Below, in pieces: positions 9,227 to 17,340 of a DNA stretch of 64,000 nt. The stretch is from Natrialba taiwanensis DSM 12281 (lineage in GTDB: Archaea > Halobacteriota > Halobacteria > Halobacteriales > Natrialbaceae): assembly GCF_000337595.1 (NCBI RefSeq), contig NZ_AOIL01000034.1, forward strand, positions 24,621-88,620, written 5' to 3'. The notes beneath the pieces were generated by a model. That model was not told the DNA's origin, searched no databases, and saw only the letters and a list, made by a program, of their open reading frames with translations. Made by a program: the position numbers and the translations under genes. Positions within the stretch are counted from its first letter, which is position 1. Every line of letters begins with the position of its first letter.

Positions 9227-10039
9227 CTAGAGGACGTTCTGGAGAATGCCACCGTCGACGACCACGGACTGTCCAGTGACGTTCCGGTTCTCCGCGAAAA
9301 AGACGGCGAGTCTCCCCATGTCCTCAGGCGTCTGGTCGCGCCCCATCGGAATGGCTCGGTCGATAGTCTCGTCGTACGATTCGCCGATTTCCGGCGTCAA
9401 AACGTCTTCCCACATCGGAGTCTCGACGATTCCTGGACAGATAGCGTTGACCGTAACATCCGGCGCCAACTCGAGACTGAGCGACTTCGTGAGCCCGAGT
9501 ACGGCGTGTTTCGACGCACAGTAGTGTGCGAGGCCGGCGGCGCCGATCTCACCCGCGATGGAGGCGGTGTTGATGATGGTCCCCTCCGACTCGCGGAGGT
9601 GTGGAATCGCGGCGCGTGCCGCGAGGAACATCCCCTTCGCATTCACGTCCATTACCGTCTCCCACTCCGCTTCGGCCATCTCCTCGACCGGTGTGGCGGT
9701 GATGACGCCCGCGTTGTTTACGAGGACATCAATCCGACTGAACTCGTCGATGACCTCGTCGACCATCGCGTCGATCTGGGCTGCTTTCGTGACGTCACAG
9801 TCCACGACGTGTGCGCGCTGGTCTTCCGACTCGATGCGATCCACGAGTTCACGTGCACGCGTCGCCCCGCCGATCTCCGCGGATGATTTCTGGTTGTACT
9901 CCGTCTCCATGATGTCCACGTCGGCGATAACTACGTCACTTCCCGCAGCCGCGAGTTCTGTGGCGATCCCACCACCGATGTCTCCGCCGCCACCGGTCAC
10001 GATCGACACCGCTCCGTCTAGTGTGTTCTTGTCTACCAT
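9227..10039 (-). CDS. Short-chain dehydrogenase, probable acetoin/diacetyl reductase
   Basis: Classical SDR with an NAD(P)-binding glycine motif TGGGGDIGGG (15-24), an NNAG motif and the YCASK catalytic Tyr/Lys. The asparagine-rich region INTAS and the C-terminal VVVDGGI are standard. The acidic residues after the second strand (IADVD) favour NAD over NADP. Its place between the E2 and the esterase inside an acetoin/butanediol island suggests interconversion of diacetyl, acetoin and butanediol stereoisomers, alongside the zinc enzyme at 3240-4316. A TATA-like TTTATAATTATATAG at 10058-10072 lies about 25 nt before the ATG. SDR substrates cannot be fixed from sequence, so this rests on context. 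Confidence 0.72.
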   Translation of the reverse strand: MVDKNTLDGAVSIVTGGGGDIGGGIATELAAAGSDVVIADVDIMETEYNQKSSAEIGGATRARELVDRIESEDQRAHVVDCDVTKAAQIDAMVDEVIDEFSRIDVLVNNAGVITATPVEEMAEAEWETVMDVNAKGMFLAARAAIPHLRESEGTIINTASIAGEIGAAGLAHYCASKHAVLGLTKSLSLELAPDVTVNAICPGIVETPMWEDVLTPEIGESYDETIDRAIPMGRDQTPEDMGRLAVFFAENRNVTGQSVVVDGGILQNVL

Positions 10040-10178
10040 CGTCTCTCGATTAGAGGATCTATATAATTATAAATCATGGTGGCAAGAACCGAAACGGATG
10101 GACCGCGACAGACAATGGGACTGGTATCGGATGACGGAGACTCGTCGTGGCTTGTCCTCGAGAGGCGGGTGAACTCGC

Positions 10179-11120
10179 TTACTGCAACTCGTCTCGAACT
10201 CTCTCTCCGATTTCCTCGAGGGCCTCGTGTGCCCGATCCAGTTCCGGATCAGAGAGCATGATCAGGAACCCATGGATCATATCCTCATACTGCACGTGGT
10301 CGGTCGAAACGCCGGCTTCAGACAGCCGACTTGCGAGTTCCGTGCCGTCGTCGCGAAGCGGATCAAACCCGCACGTCAGAACGAGCGTGGGTGGGAGTCG
10401 GTCCAGGCTCTCGGTACGAAGCGGCGACGCGTACGGATGCTCACCGTCCAGTTCGCTCTGGAGGTACCCGTCCCAGAACCGCTCCATGTCCTTTCGCGTG
10501 ATGAAGTATCCCTGTGCGTTCTCCTCGTAGGACTCCGTATCGAACGCGTAGTCCGAAGCGGGGTACGCGAGCACTTGATAGTCGATCGCTGGTCCGTCCC
10601 GATCGCGTGCCAGGAGCCCGACGCCGAATGCGAGTGATCCCCCGGCGCTGTCTCCGGCGATAGCCAATGTATCGGGCCTGGCATCGATCGCTTCGGCGTT
10701 GTTCGCCACCCAGCACGTCGCGGCGTAACAATCCTCGAGTCCGGCTGGGAACCGGTGTTCGGGCGCGCGTCGGTAGTCGACGGAGATGACGATGCACTCG
10801 GTCGCGTTCGAGAGCGCCCGACACAGCGCGTCGTACGTCCCCAAATCCCCGAGCATCCATCCACCACCGTGGAAGAAGACAAGCGGTGGATGCGGTCCGT
10901 CCCCAATTGGCTTGTAAATCCGCACGGGGATATCCGTCGCTGGACCCGGGATAGTGCGGTCTATCACGGCTGCGACCGTGATTGGGGGTTCGCTGGGAAT
11001 GCTGAGATCGCGATATGTCTCACGGGCTTCTTCTAGTGACAGCCGGTAGAGCGGTGGTAAGCCCTGTTCTGACAGCCCGTGAAGGTACTTCTCGACTTGC
11101 GGGTGGAGTGTCGATGACAT
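10179..11120 (-). CDS. Alpha/beta hydrolase of the hormone-sensitive lipase group
   Basis: Cytoplasmic esterase-type hydrolase. The oxyanion-hole motif HGGG is at 84-87 and the nucleophile motif GDSAGG at 156-161 with Ser158. The acid and histidine of the triad are in DPLRDD and MIHGF near the C-terminus. The 313 residues are full length. It is divergent from the E3 gene and in the same island as the E2 that has lost its acyltransferase histidine. In some bacteria (Pseudomonas, Ralstonia) the AcoC protein has an alpha/beta-hydrolase catalytic domain in place of the usual E2 domain, so a role in acyl transfer or release is conceivable. That is inference; it may equally be an unrelated carboxylesterase. 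Confidence 0.8.
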   Translation of the reverse strand: MSSTLHPQVEKYLHGLSEQGLPPLYRLSLEEARETYRDLSIPSEPPITVAAVIDRTIPGPATDIPVRIYKPIGDGPHPPLVFFHGGGWMLGDLGTYDALCRALSNATECIVISVDYRRAPEHRFPAGLEDCYAATCWVANNAEAIDARPDTLAIAGDSAGGSLAFGVGLLARDRDGPAIDYQVLAYPASDYAFDTESYEENAQGYFITRKDMERFWDGYLQSELDGEHPYASPLRTESLDRLPPTLVLTCGFDPLRDDGTELASRLSEAGVSTDHVQYEDMIHGFLIMLSDPELDRAHEALEEIGERVRDELQ

Positions 11121-11230
11121 TGCTTCACTTATGCCATCCGTCTAGAGCGGCATAATTGTACCTTTTATCAGACGAAATAGAAAACGAGAAGGGTCCTCTT
11201 TTTTATCCTTCCGCGTGACAGTGACAGTAG

Positions 11231-12655
11231 ATGGTTGGAGAATCCATCCCGGTAGAAACGGATATAGTAGTGATTGGTGCCGGTCCCGGCGGATACGTAG
11301 CCGCTATCCGGGCTGCCCAATCCGGCTTCGACGTAGCGCTCGTCGAGAAAGATGCCTACGGTGGGACCTGCCTCAACGTCGGCTGCATTCCTTCGAAGGC
11401 ACTCATCGCAGCGGCCGATATCACACACGACGCTACTCACGCTGAGCACATGGGGATCCAAGCCGAACTCGACGTGGACTTCAGTCGAATGGTCGGCTGG
11501 AAGAACGATGTCGTGAAGCAACTCACCGGTGGCGTCGAGAAGCTCTGTACGGCCAACGGTGTAACCCTAATCGACGGGACTGCGACCTTTACAAGCGAAA
11601 CAGAGGTCCAGATCACACGGAACGGAACGAACCTCGGGTCAATCGCGTTTACTCACGCCGTCATCGCTACCGGGTCGCGTCCGGTCGAACTCCCCGAGTT
11701 CCCATTCGATGGCGAATACGTTCTCTCCTCGACGCACGCGCTCGGACTCGAGTCGCTTCCCGAACGGCTGCTCGTCGTCGGCGCGGGCTACATTGGTATG
11801 GAACTCTCGACGGTGTTCGCCAAACTTGGCGTCGACGTGACGGTCGTCGAAATGCTCGATCAGGTACTGCCCGGCTACGAGCGGGATATCGCTCGCGTCG
11901 TCAGGAAGCGCGCCGAAAGCCTCGGTATCAACTTCCACTTTGGCGAAGGGGCCCGTGGCTGGGAGGCAACCGGCCGCGGTGTCCGCGTCTTCACTGAGAG
12001 TGACGACGCCGACCGGTCCGAATACGAGGCTGACCGCGTGGTAGTCGCCGTCGGACGGGAGCCCGTCACCGACACGATTAACCTGGGAGCAGCAGGTATC
12101 GAGACCGACGATCGGGGGTTCATTCCGACCGACAAGCAGACTCGAACTGTCGCCGAACGGATTTTCGCCGTCGGCGACGTCGTCGGCGAGCCACTGCTCG
12201 CCCACAAGGCAAGCAAGGAGGGCGAAATTGCGGCCGACGTTATCGCTGGCGAGGCGGCCACATTCGACTCCCGAGCAATTCCGGCCGCCGTCTTCACCGA
12301 TCCCGAAATCTGCACGGTCGGGATGACCGAGGCCGAGGCCGAGGCCGAGAACGCGGGTCTCGATCCAGTCGTCGGACGGATGCCGATGCGAGCCTCGGGG
12401 CGTGCACTTACGTTCGGCGAGACTGATGGGTTCGTGCGTATCGTCGCGAACGGGAGCTCCGGCACGGTCCTCGGCGCGCAGCTAGTCTGTCCCGACGCCT
12501 CGGAGCTAGCTGCTGAACTCGCCCTGGCTATCGAGACGGAGGCCACGCTAGAAGATATCGCAACGACGGTTCACACGCACCCGACTCTCACCGAGGCGGT
12601 CATGGAGGCGGCCGCGAACGCTCGCGGCGAAGCGGTCCACACGCTCAACAACTGA
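11231..12655 (+). CDS. lpdA: Dihydrolipoyl dehydrogenase (E3)
   Basis: FAD-dependent E3 that reoxidises dihydrolipoyl groups on E2 with NAD. It has the FAD motif GAGPGG (16-21), the redox disulfide GGTCLNVGCIPSK (Cys47, Cys52), the NAD-binding motif GAGYIGMEL and the second FAD motif AVGDV. The active-site His-Glu pair of the dimer interface sits in HTHPTLTEA near the C-terminus. All residues needed for activity are there. The T-rich box TTTTTTAT at 11202-11209 lies about 25 nt before the ATG, giving a leaderless transcript divergent from the esterase. It is the only E3 in the window and would dock on the two E3-binding domains of the E2. Confidence 0.93.
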   Translation: MVGESIPVETDIVVIGAGPGGYVAAIRAAQSGFDVALVEKDAYGGTCLNVGCIPSKALIAAADITHDATHAEHMGIQAELDVDFSRMVGWKNDVVKQLTGGVEKLCTANGVTLIDGTATFTSETEVQITRNGTNLGSIAFTHAVIATGSRPVELPEFPFDGEYVLSSTHALGLESLPERLLVVGAGYIGMELSTVFAKLGVDVTVVEMLDQVLPGYERDIARVVRKRAESLGINFHFGEGARGWEATGRGVRVFTESDDADRSEYEADRVVVAVGREPVTDTINLGAAGIETDDRGFIPTDKQTRTVAERIFAVGDVVGEPLLAHKASKEGEIAADVIAGEAATFDSRAIPAAVFTDPEICTVGMTEAEAEAENAGLDPVVGRMPMRASGRALTFGETDGFVRIVANGSSGTVLGAQLVCPDASELAAELALAIETEATLEDIATTVHTHPTLTEAVMEAAANARGEAVHTLNN

Positions 12656-12929
12656 CGAAACAGTAGCCGACGACCCAGTTACGGTTCGACCGGCGGCTAG
12701 GATGGGTACGAGGCCCGAAACGAGATGCGTCCGTCGTTTCGTCTACGCGCTATTCATTTCCATTTGTCTCTTCCAGCTGGGGCGATCAATCTTGATTGAG
12801 GGTATCCGCTAGCAGCGTGCCACCCATTCAACGATCCCGCGAGCATACCGTCCTGATAGCTCCGATCGGCAGGATGAAACGCCCTGCTACGAGAGCCGCT
12901 TTCCACGGTTACGTGCCGACTATCGGAAG

Positions 12930-13181
12930 CTACTGTTCGATTCTGATGACCGGCTCGTCCTCGTACTCAATCGTTACCACATGTCCTGCATACAGAAAAT
13001 CGATTTTCCCCGTACGCATCGTCCCACCCTCCGTCCGTGTGAAGATCATTTCAAGCGCTTCCGGATCTATTGCTTCGTAGAGTGGTGGAAGGTCCGCCGG
13101 GTCCCTCCCTTCGAAATCCGCAACTTCCCTGACGATTCGTTTGGAGAGGCACCAGGCGTCGTACCGATCGCTCTCAGTCAT
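12930..13181 (-). CDS. HalOD1-domain protein
   Basis: Small acidic protein matching the halobacterial output domain HalOD1: an N-terminal helix with SKRIVREVADFEGRDPADL, then LPPLYEAIDPEALEMIF and a C-terminal beta pair (IDFLYAGHVVTIEYED). These single-domain proteins are abundant in haloarchaea and are thought to act in signal output, but no activity is established. The ATG at 13181 is preferred to one at 13190 because most members begin a few residues before the first helix. It stands alone between the E3 gene and an IclR regulator, with about 270 bases free on each side, in which I see nothing. Confidence 0.7.
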   Translation of the reverse strand: MTESDRYDAWCLSKRIVREVADFEGRDPADLPPLYEAIDPEALEMIFTRTEGGTMRTGKIDFLYAGHVVTIEYEDEPVIRIEQ

Positions 13182-13458
13182 CCACCACACTTCTCTACGA
13201 CGTTCCCCTTACTGTTTTCGATCGTCTCAGTCTCAGTAAACGAGAGTCGCAAGGGACGCGGATCATCCATACGGATGTCACGCTATTTGGCGGAAAAGGG
13301 ACTCGTAGGATTCGGTGACGATGATTTCTTAGTGTTAGCGTGATGCTGGTTCCCGATTTCAATAACTGGAGCCGCTGAAAAGCCAGCGAAACATCTTCCA
13401 ATTCGCAACGCACAGCGTTACTGAGTGTGGAATAGAACTGACAATATTCACCATGTGA

Positions 13459-14226
13459 TCACGAATATTCCAGATTTCCCTGGATGATGTTTGCATATTC
13501 CTGCACTACGGATGGATACTTTTTGAAGAAAACGTCATCAGTTAGACGACTCGGTGGCCCATAAAGTGCGATACCGCCCACGAGATCGTCTGTTTGACTA
13601 ACGACCGGAACGCCGATACCGCGCATCCCATCGAAGCATTCCTCGTCATCAAGCGCGTATCCACGTTGACGAATGAGCTCAATTTCTTCGAAGAGAGGAT
13701 CAATTTCGGTTATCGTGTTATCTGTTCTGGGATGGAGGCCATACTGATCTATTACGTCCTGAATCTCTGTATCAGATAATTGGGCTAAAATTGCCTTTCC
13801 ATAGGCTGTCGTATTGAGTCGGGATTTGACACCTGGATGCGTCCGGCTGACGTGGAGTCGTTTTACCTTGTCCCCTTTTTTCATCGATAATAACACTCCG
13901 AGATTGTCCTCTTTCACCATTAAGCCGGCGAACTCTCCCGTTTCTTCAGCCAATCGTCGGGTTTCCGACTCTCCAACCCTATAAATAGCATAGTTCCGTC
14001 GAACTTGATTTCCGATCTCGAGAAAGGAAAGGCTCACACAATAGCGGCCATTTGGTTTCTTGGTAATGTAATTGATCGTCTCGAGCGTGTTCACATACTC
14101 ATACATCGTGCTTAGCGGCATATCAAATTCGGCAGCTAACTCACTTACAGATGCGGACTCCATTTCGACAAGCCGTTCTACGATACGATTAGCGCGACAG
14201 AGAGATTTGAGTGGTTGTGATGACAT
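13459..14226 (-). CDS. IclR-family transcriptional regulator
   Basis: DNA-binding regulator of 255 residues with an N-terminal winged helix (ASVSELAAEFDMPLSTMYEYVNTL) and a C-terminal IclR effector domain (TTAYGKAILAQLSDTEIQDVIDQYG, DDEECFDGMRGIGVPVV). The effector domain usually binds a small carboxylate or sugar acid. It follows the acetoin island and may control it. On its strand the TATA-like ACTATAATGG (14250-14259) lies about 28 nt before the ATG, and directly behind it is a site related to the ATTCGAAATAGTCAGAAT element that recurs at 14349, 14420, 2166 and 2237. That placement suggests autoregulation. Confidence 0.88.
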   Translation of the reverse strand: MSSQPLKSLCRANRIVERLVEMESASVSELAAEFDMPLSTMYEYVNTLETINYITKKPNGRYCVSLSFLEIGNQVRRNYAIYRVGESETRRLAEETGEFAGLMVKEDNLGVLLSMKKGDKVKRLHVSRTHPGVKSRLNTTAYGKAILAQLSDTEIQDVIDQYGLHPRTDNTITEIDPLFEEIELIRQRGYALDDEECFDGMRGIGVPVVSQTDDLVGGIALYGPPSRLTDDVFFKKYPSVVQEYANIIQGNLEYS

Positions 14227-14257
14227 GGTAACAGACTCTCAATCAACCTCCATTATA

Positions 14258-14275
14258 GTTCCGGTTATTTCGAAG
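14258..14275 (-). promoter_or_regulatory. Candidate operator next to the IclR promoter
   Basis: On the minus strand this reads CTTCGAAATAACCGGAAC. It shares 14 of 18 positions with ATTCGAAATAGTCAGAAT. It overlaps the upstream edge of the TATA-like box of the IclR gene at 13459-14226, a place where a bound protein would affect recruitment of basal transcription factors. Operator function is inferred from position and recurrence. Confidence 0.4.
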
Positions 14276-14348
14276 AGGGAAGCGTTGAACTGAAGAATAG
14301 TGGTCTGCTATAATTGTGTGAGCGAGTTAGGCAGATTGATAGGAGTCT

Positions 14349-14437
14349 ATTCGAAATAGTCAGAATAGATCCTTGAGAAGAGGCACGATATAAGTAGAGG
14401 CTAGAACTCCGGTGATCTCATTCTGATTATTTCGAAT
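14349..14437. promoter_or_regulatory. Second inverted pair of TTCGAAATAGTC elements
   Basis: ATTCGAAATAGTCAGAAT at 14349-14366 faces ATTCTGATTATTTCGAAT at 14420-14437. The two halves are inverted copies with one mismatch (AGTC against AATC). The 71-base offset is the same as in the pair at 2166-2254, while the bases in between are unrelated apart from a short AT-rich TAT(A/T)A patch. It lies about 120 bases upstream of the IclR gene at 13459-14226. Confidence 0.45.
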
Positions 14438-14819
14438 TCTTTCTGATGATAGAGTCTATGACTCTCATTATTCAGCACCGGTCAGCACTGTCACGATTGT
14501 TGCAGCACAATCAACCGCTTCAGGACTACGACCCGGAAAACGACTAGATCGATTACTACAAAGACATTGCCGAAATCGTCGTAATGTATTGGCTATTAAA
14601 TATGAATCTCAATGTGAACTGGGTAATCGATTCTCCTCAGTTCCCGTACTTCCCCCTCGATAGTGGCAGTGGCCTGTAGAATGGATTACGAACGTACACA
14701 TGTAATTAATCGATGAGGGACATCTGACTCCCGCTGAGGCGTCACTGAAACGCAGTCGTGCCGGGAGAACACTCCGGTCCGCACCTACTGGAGCGGACAG
14801 AGCGCATGGATCAGAGACA

Positions 14820-14840
14820 GTGTCCAACGACAGTGGACAC
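14820..14840. promoter_or_regulatory. Palindrome of the GTCCAAC-N3-GTTGGAC family
   Basis: Perfect 7-base arms GTGTCCA and TGGACAC around seven bases. In the 7-3-7 frame the core is GTCCAAC-GAC-AGTGGAC at 14822-14838. It lies in non-coding DNA with no intact gene next to it, probably left behind by a lost promoter. Confidence 0.5.
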
Positions 14841-14999
14841 TAGTGGGCTCAACAGTGCCCTGCTGACAGTGCCGCTGGCTGCGTCCGCGTTCCACGGAGG
14901 GGAGATCGGACACGTTCGCAAGCCACGAGGCCGCTCGCGCACTCATGGTCATTTCGGGGCTCAAACCAGGCTTTCAAGGTCAGATCTGTCCCCGTTCTA

Positions 15000-15364
15000 G
15001 TCGCCGCACGTTCCCAGCGACGATGTCGGCCAGTTGTAACCTGTATTCGAGCACCTGTTTGGCGTATGGATGCCCGAGACGTTTGTCACCGCGACGCCGT
15101 GGTCGGCCAGCGCGTTGAGCGGCGGGTGGTCGTACCCCACCGCGGCGACTGTGAATAGTTCGAGTTCCGTCGTGTTGTCGAGCAGGGCCGCGTCGGGTGG
15201 ATCGAGCTGATTACCCTAGCGTTCGCGGCGAGTTGCCGCTTCCTGGGTACCGGTGCCACCTCGATGCGGTGATCGGGTAGCCGGTCTCGCAGTGCGGCGG
15301 CATAGTCCGCCGCGGGCATCCCGTGGGTTACGCTTCGCGGGACCAGCACGTCGATAGTACTCAT
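15000..15364 (-). pseudogene. 2-hydroxyacid dehydrogenase pseudogene, N-terminal fragment
   Basis: From an ATG at 15364 the frame reads MSTIDVLVPRSVTHGM, the start of a D-isomer-specific 2-hydroxyacid dehydrogenase. After about 50 residues homology moves to another frame, which continues ELELFTVAAVGYDH and GVAVTNVSGIHTPN, unmistakable catalytic-domain segments of that family, and then changes frame again before QVLEY. Only about the first 120 of some 320 residues remain; the NAD-binding domain is absent. The gene is divergent from the broken SDR that follows and shares with it a promoter region holding a perfect palindrome at 15451-15467. It once probably reduced or oxidised a sugar-derived 2-keto acid. 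Confidence 0.75.
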
Positions 15365-15450
15365 GGGCGTGTAGTGACTCTGAACGAATGCGTACCAATG
15401 CTTTTCTCCGGAGGCCACTGTCGGACCGATTTGACCGTGGAGCCAGCCGT

Positions 15451-15467
15451 GTCCAACGACGTTGGAC
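15451..15467. promoter_or_regulatory. Perfect palindromic operator GTCCAACGACGTTGGAC
   Basis: Seven-base arms GTCCAAC and GTTGGAC around GAC, without mismatch. It sits between two divergent pseudogenes (starts 15364 and 15529). A further half-site GTCCAAC follows at 15484-15490, just before the AT-rich GAATTATTCC that is the probable TATA box of the SDR. This is the best copy of a motif seen six times in the 14.8-31.0 kb interval and is probably bound by the IclR protein encoded at 16284-17045. Confidence 0.6.
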
Positions 15468-15528
15468 CCGTGGCTCAGTTCCGGTCCAACCCGAGGAATT
15501 ATTCCGTAGGCAGACGGACGTGGGGGCG

Positions 15529-16271
15529 ATGTCGGGAGACCTGTACGGGAAGAGCGCTTTCGTTGTCGGAGCGAGTCGCGGGATCGGGAAGGAGGTTGCT
15601 GAGGAATACGCTGATCGGGGAGCTGACGTGGCTGTGGTCGCCCGGTCCTCGGACGACCTGGAGACCTTTGCCGAATCGCTGCCGACTAGGTGCGTGCCGA
15701 TCGAGTGCGATGTCCGGGATGATGAGACCGTCGAGCGGGCCGTCACGACCGCGGTCGACTGCCTCGGAGCGATCGACGTGGCTGTCAACAGCGCGGGAAT
15801 GATCACACGAGGACGGCTTCACGAGGCGGACGAGGCGGATATGACCGCGGTGCTCGACGTGAACCTTCTCGGCGCGCTTCGGGTCAGCAAGCATGTCCTG
15901 CCAGCGCTGATAGAGACGGAGGGGACGCTCCTCCATGTCACTTCTGAAGCGGGGTCGGTCGGCGTGCCGGAGCTCCCCTCGTACTGCGCAAGTAAGGGCG
16001 GCCTCGATGCAGCGGTCCGGCAGCTCGCGGTCGACTACGGCTCTGACGGTGTCTCAGTGGTGGCGATAGCCCCAGGAACAACGAAGACATCGATGAATGA
16101 GGGGTTAGGGCGGAGGACCCGTCGTGGGTCGAGGAGCGGGCCGAGAACGTCCCGTACGGCCGCCTCGGGACGCCGGAGGACATCAGCGACCTTGCGGCGT
16201 TTCTCGCGCGGGATCAGTCGGACTACCTTACCGGCGAGGTAATCCACGTTGACGGCGGATCGACCGCGTGA
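15529..16271 (+). pseudogene. Short-chain dehydrogenase with a C-terminal frameshift
   Basis: From ATG 15529 the frame encodes a normal SDR: GASRGIGKEV nucleotide motif, NSAG, SYCASKGG catalytic Tyr/Lys. Near 16100-16110, after TKTSMNEG, the frame breaks down into arginine-rich nonsense. In the plus-one frame the expected ending resumes (EDPSWVEERAENVPYGRLG, then LTGEVIHVDGGSTA) and stops at 16271. One small indel near 16106 therefore separates the two halves. Programmed frameshifting is unlikely, since no slippery site is evident. A sequencing error is possible, but the neighbouring fragment at 15000-15364 is clearly decayed. The stop is 12 bases from the IclR gene end. Confidence 0.75.
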
Positions 16272-16283
16272 GGGCGGTGGGGA

Positions 16284-17045
16284 TCAGTAGTGTTTGGTCT
16301 TGAGTTCGACTACGTTCGCGGTGTTCTGGAGCGCTGGGAGCAGCTCCTCCTGGATGCGCTCGGGGGTGAACTCGTGTTTCGGCCCGGCGGCAGAGATGGC
16401 GGCATCGGGCGTCTCACTGTCGCTTTCGACCTGTACGGCGACGGACTTGACGCCCTTGACGCGCTCCTCGTCCTCTATCGCGTACCCCTGCAACCTGATG
16501 GTCTCTATCTCGTCGAGCAGGGCGTCGCGGTCGACGATCGTGTGCTCAGTCGCCCGCGGGAGCCCGTGGCGGTCGGCGATCTCAGTGATCTCCTCGTCGG
16601 ACTTCTGTGACAGTATCGCCTTGCCGAGTGCCGTCCAGTGCATCCGGGTGTACTCGCCGGTCGACGCGTTGTTGAAGATGGCACCGGTCGGCTCGGTCCG
16701 GTACAGCATCACCCGGTAGCCGTTCTCTTCACAGCCGATGGTGGCAACCTCGCTTATCGTCCGGGCCAAGTCGTCGACCTCGTTGCGGCTTACCTGGTAG
16801 AGGCTGTTGTTGTGCCGGACCTGTCCCCCTACGTTTAGGAACCGAAGGCTGAGCTGGTACTGCTCATTCCGCCTGACCACGTACCCGGTGTCTTCCAGCG
16901 TCTTGAGGTAGATATGGGCTGTGCTCTTCGGGAGGTCCATGTGATCCGCCAACTCCCTGACCCGGCAGCCGTCGAGCTTCCCCCCGTTCTCGACGATTTC
17001 GAATACGTTCTCGACCGCCTTGATCCGGTTTGGACCGTTCGTCAT
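16284..17045 (-). CDS. IclR-family transcriptional regulator of the sugar-acid cluster
   Basis: Regulator of 253 residues with an N-terminal helix-turn-helix (CRVRELADHMDLPKSTAHIYLKTLEDTGYV) and an IclR effector domain (MHWTALGKAILSQKSDEEITEIADRHGLP, DDEERVKGVKSVAVQV with E for D at one site). The ATG at 17045 is preferred. An in-frame ATG at 17075 would add ten residues, seven of them a His-Thr repeat made by a (CA)9 tract, which is more likely leader. A palindrome at 17105-17121 lies just upstream of the TATA-like GAATATTG, pointing to autoregulation. Related palindromes near 15.4, 14.8 and 30.8-31.0 kb suggest it controls the surrounding sugar-acid genes. Effector unknown; a keto-deoxy sugar acid would fit. 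Confidence 0.88.
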   Translation of the reverse strand: MTNGPNRIKAVENVFEIVENGGKLDGCRVRELADHMDLPKSTAHIYLKTLEDTGYVVRRNEQYQLSLRFLNVGGQVRHNNSLYQVSRNEVDDLARTISEVATIGCEENGYRVMLYRTEPTGAIFNNASTGEYTRMHWTALGKAILSQKSDEEITEIADRHGLPRATEHTIVDRDALLDEIETIRLQGYAIEDEERVKGVKSVAVQVESDSETPDAAISAAGPKHEFTPERIQEELLPALQNTANVVELKTKHY

Positions 17046-17064
17046 TGTGTGTGTGTGTGTGTGT
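17046..17064. repeat. (TG)9 dinucleotide tract before the IclR start
   Basis: Nineteen bases of alternating T and G touch the ATG of the IclR gene on the other strand, where they read (CA)9. They lie between two possible in-frame starts (17075 and 17045). Slippage would put the upstream start out of frame but leave the downstream one untouched. Confidence 0.8.
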
Positions 17065-17104
17065 GTATGTATCACATACTGCCCTCAATATTCTTTTCGA
17101 AATT

Positions 17105-17121
17105 GTCCAACGATACTGGAA
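17105..17121. promoter_or_regulatory. Palindrome upstream of the IclR gene
   Basis: GTCCAAC-GAT-ACTGGAA, one perfect arm and a four-of-seven second arm in the same 7-3-7 geometry as the site at 15451. It lies about 60 bases upstream of the IclR start at 17045 and immediately upstream of its AT-rich promoter box, as expected for an autoregulatory site. Confidence 0.5.
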
Positions 17122-17340
17122 TCGTATCCTCGGCACCCAGGATCGATATTCGTTATAGTTTGGGTCGTCAACGGCCGCCGTGAGGGTGCCAGCGAAGCGG
17201 CGGATAAGCATGAACGACTGGCTGAGGGACACAGGAGAGGGGCGACTATGGCGGAACAACGAATAGCCGTCACACTGGACGGGTGAGAGAAACTCTGTGC
17301 TTGCGCGCCGACGCGGCAGGCCGACGACGCGTCAGTCGTA

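Larger units (their letters stand above)
14278..14999. other. Non-coding, decayed stretch
   Basis: No intact gene is recognised. A frame starting with ATG at 14458 runs 29 residues to a TAG and continues open for some 40 codons beyond it, which may be an old reading frame, but no family is recognised. The stretch contains an inverted element pair at 14349-14437 and a palindrome at 14820-14840. It precedes a 2-hydroxyacid dehydrogenase pseudogene, so the whole 14.3-16.3 kb interval looks eroded. Confidence 0.45.

Noticed and set aside
9205-9230. Sequence GGGGATCCCCCTCTAGAG resembling a cloning-vector polylinker
   Set aside because: It contains the natural stop codon and last codons of the SDR gene and differs from common vector linkers by inserted bases; the coding frame is continuous.
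17046-17064. TG repeat as part of a CRISPR or other array
   Set aside because: It is a plain dinucleotide run without spacers. No CRISPR repeats or cas genes were seen anywhere in the window.
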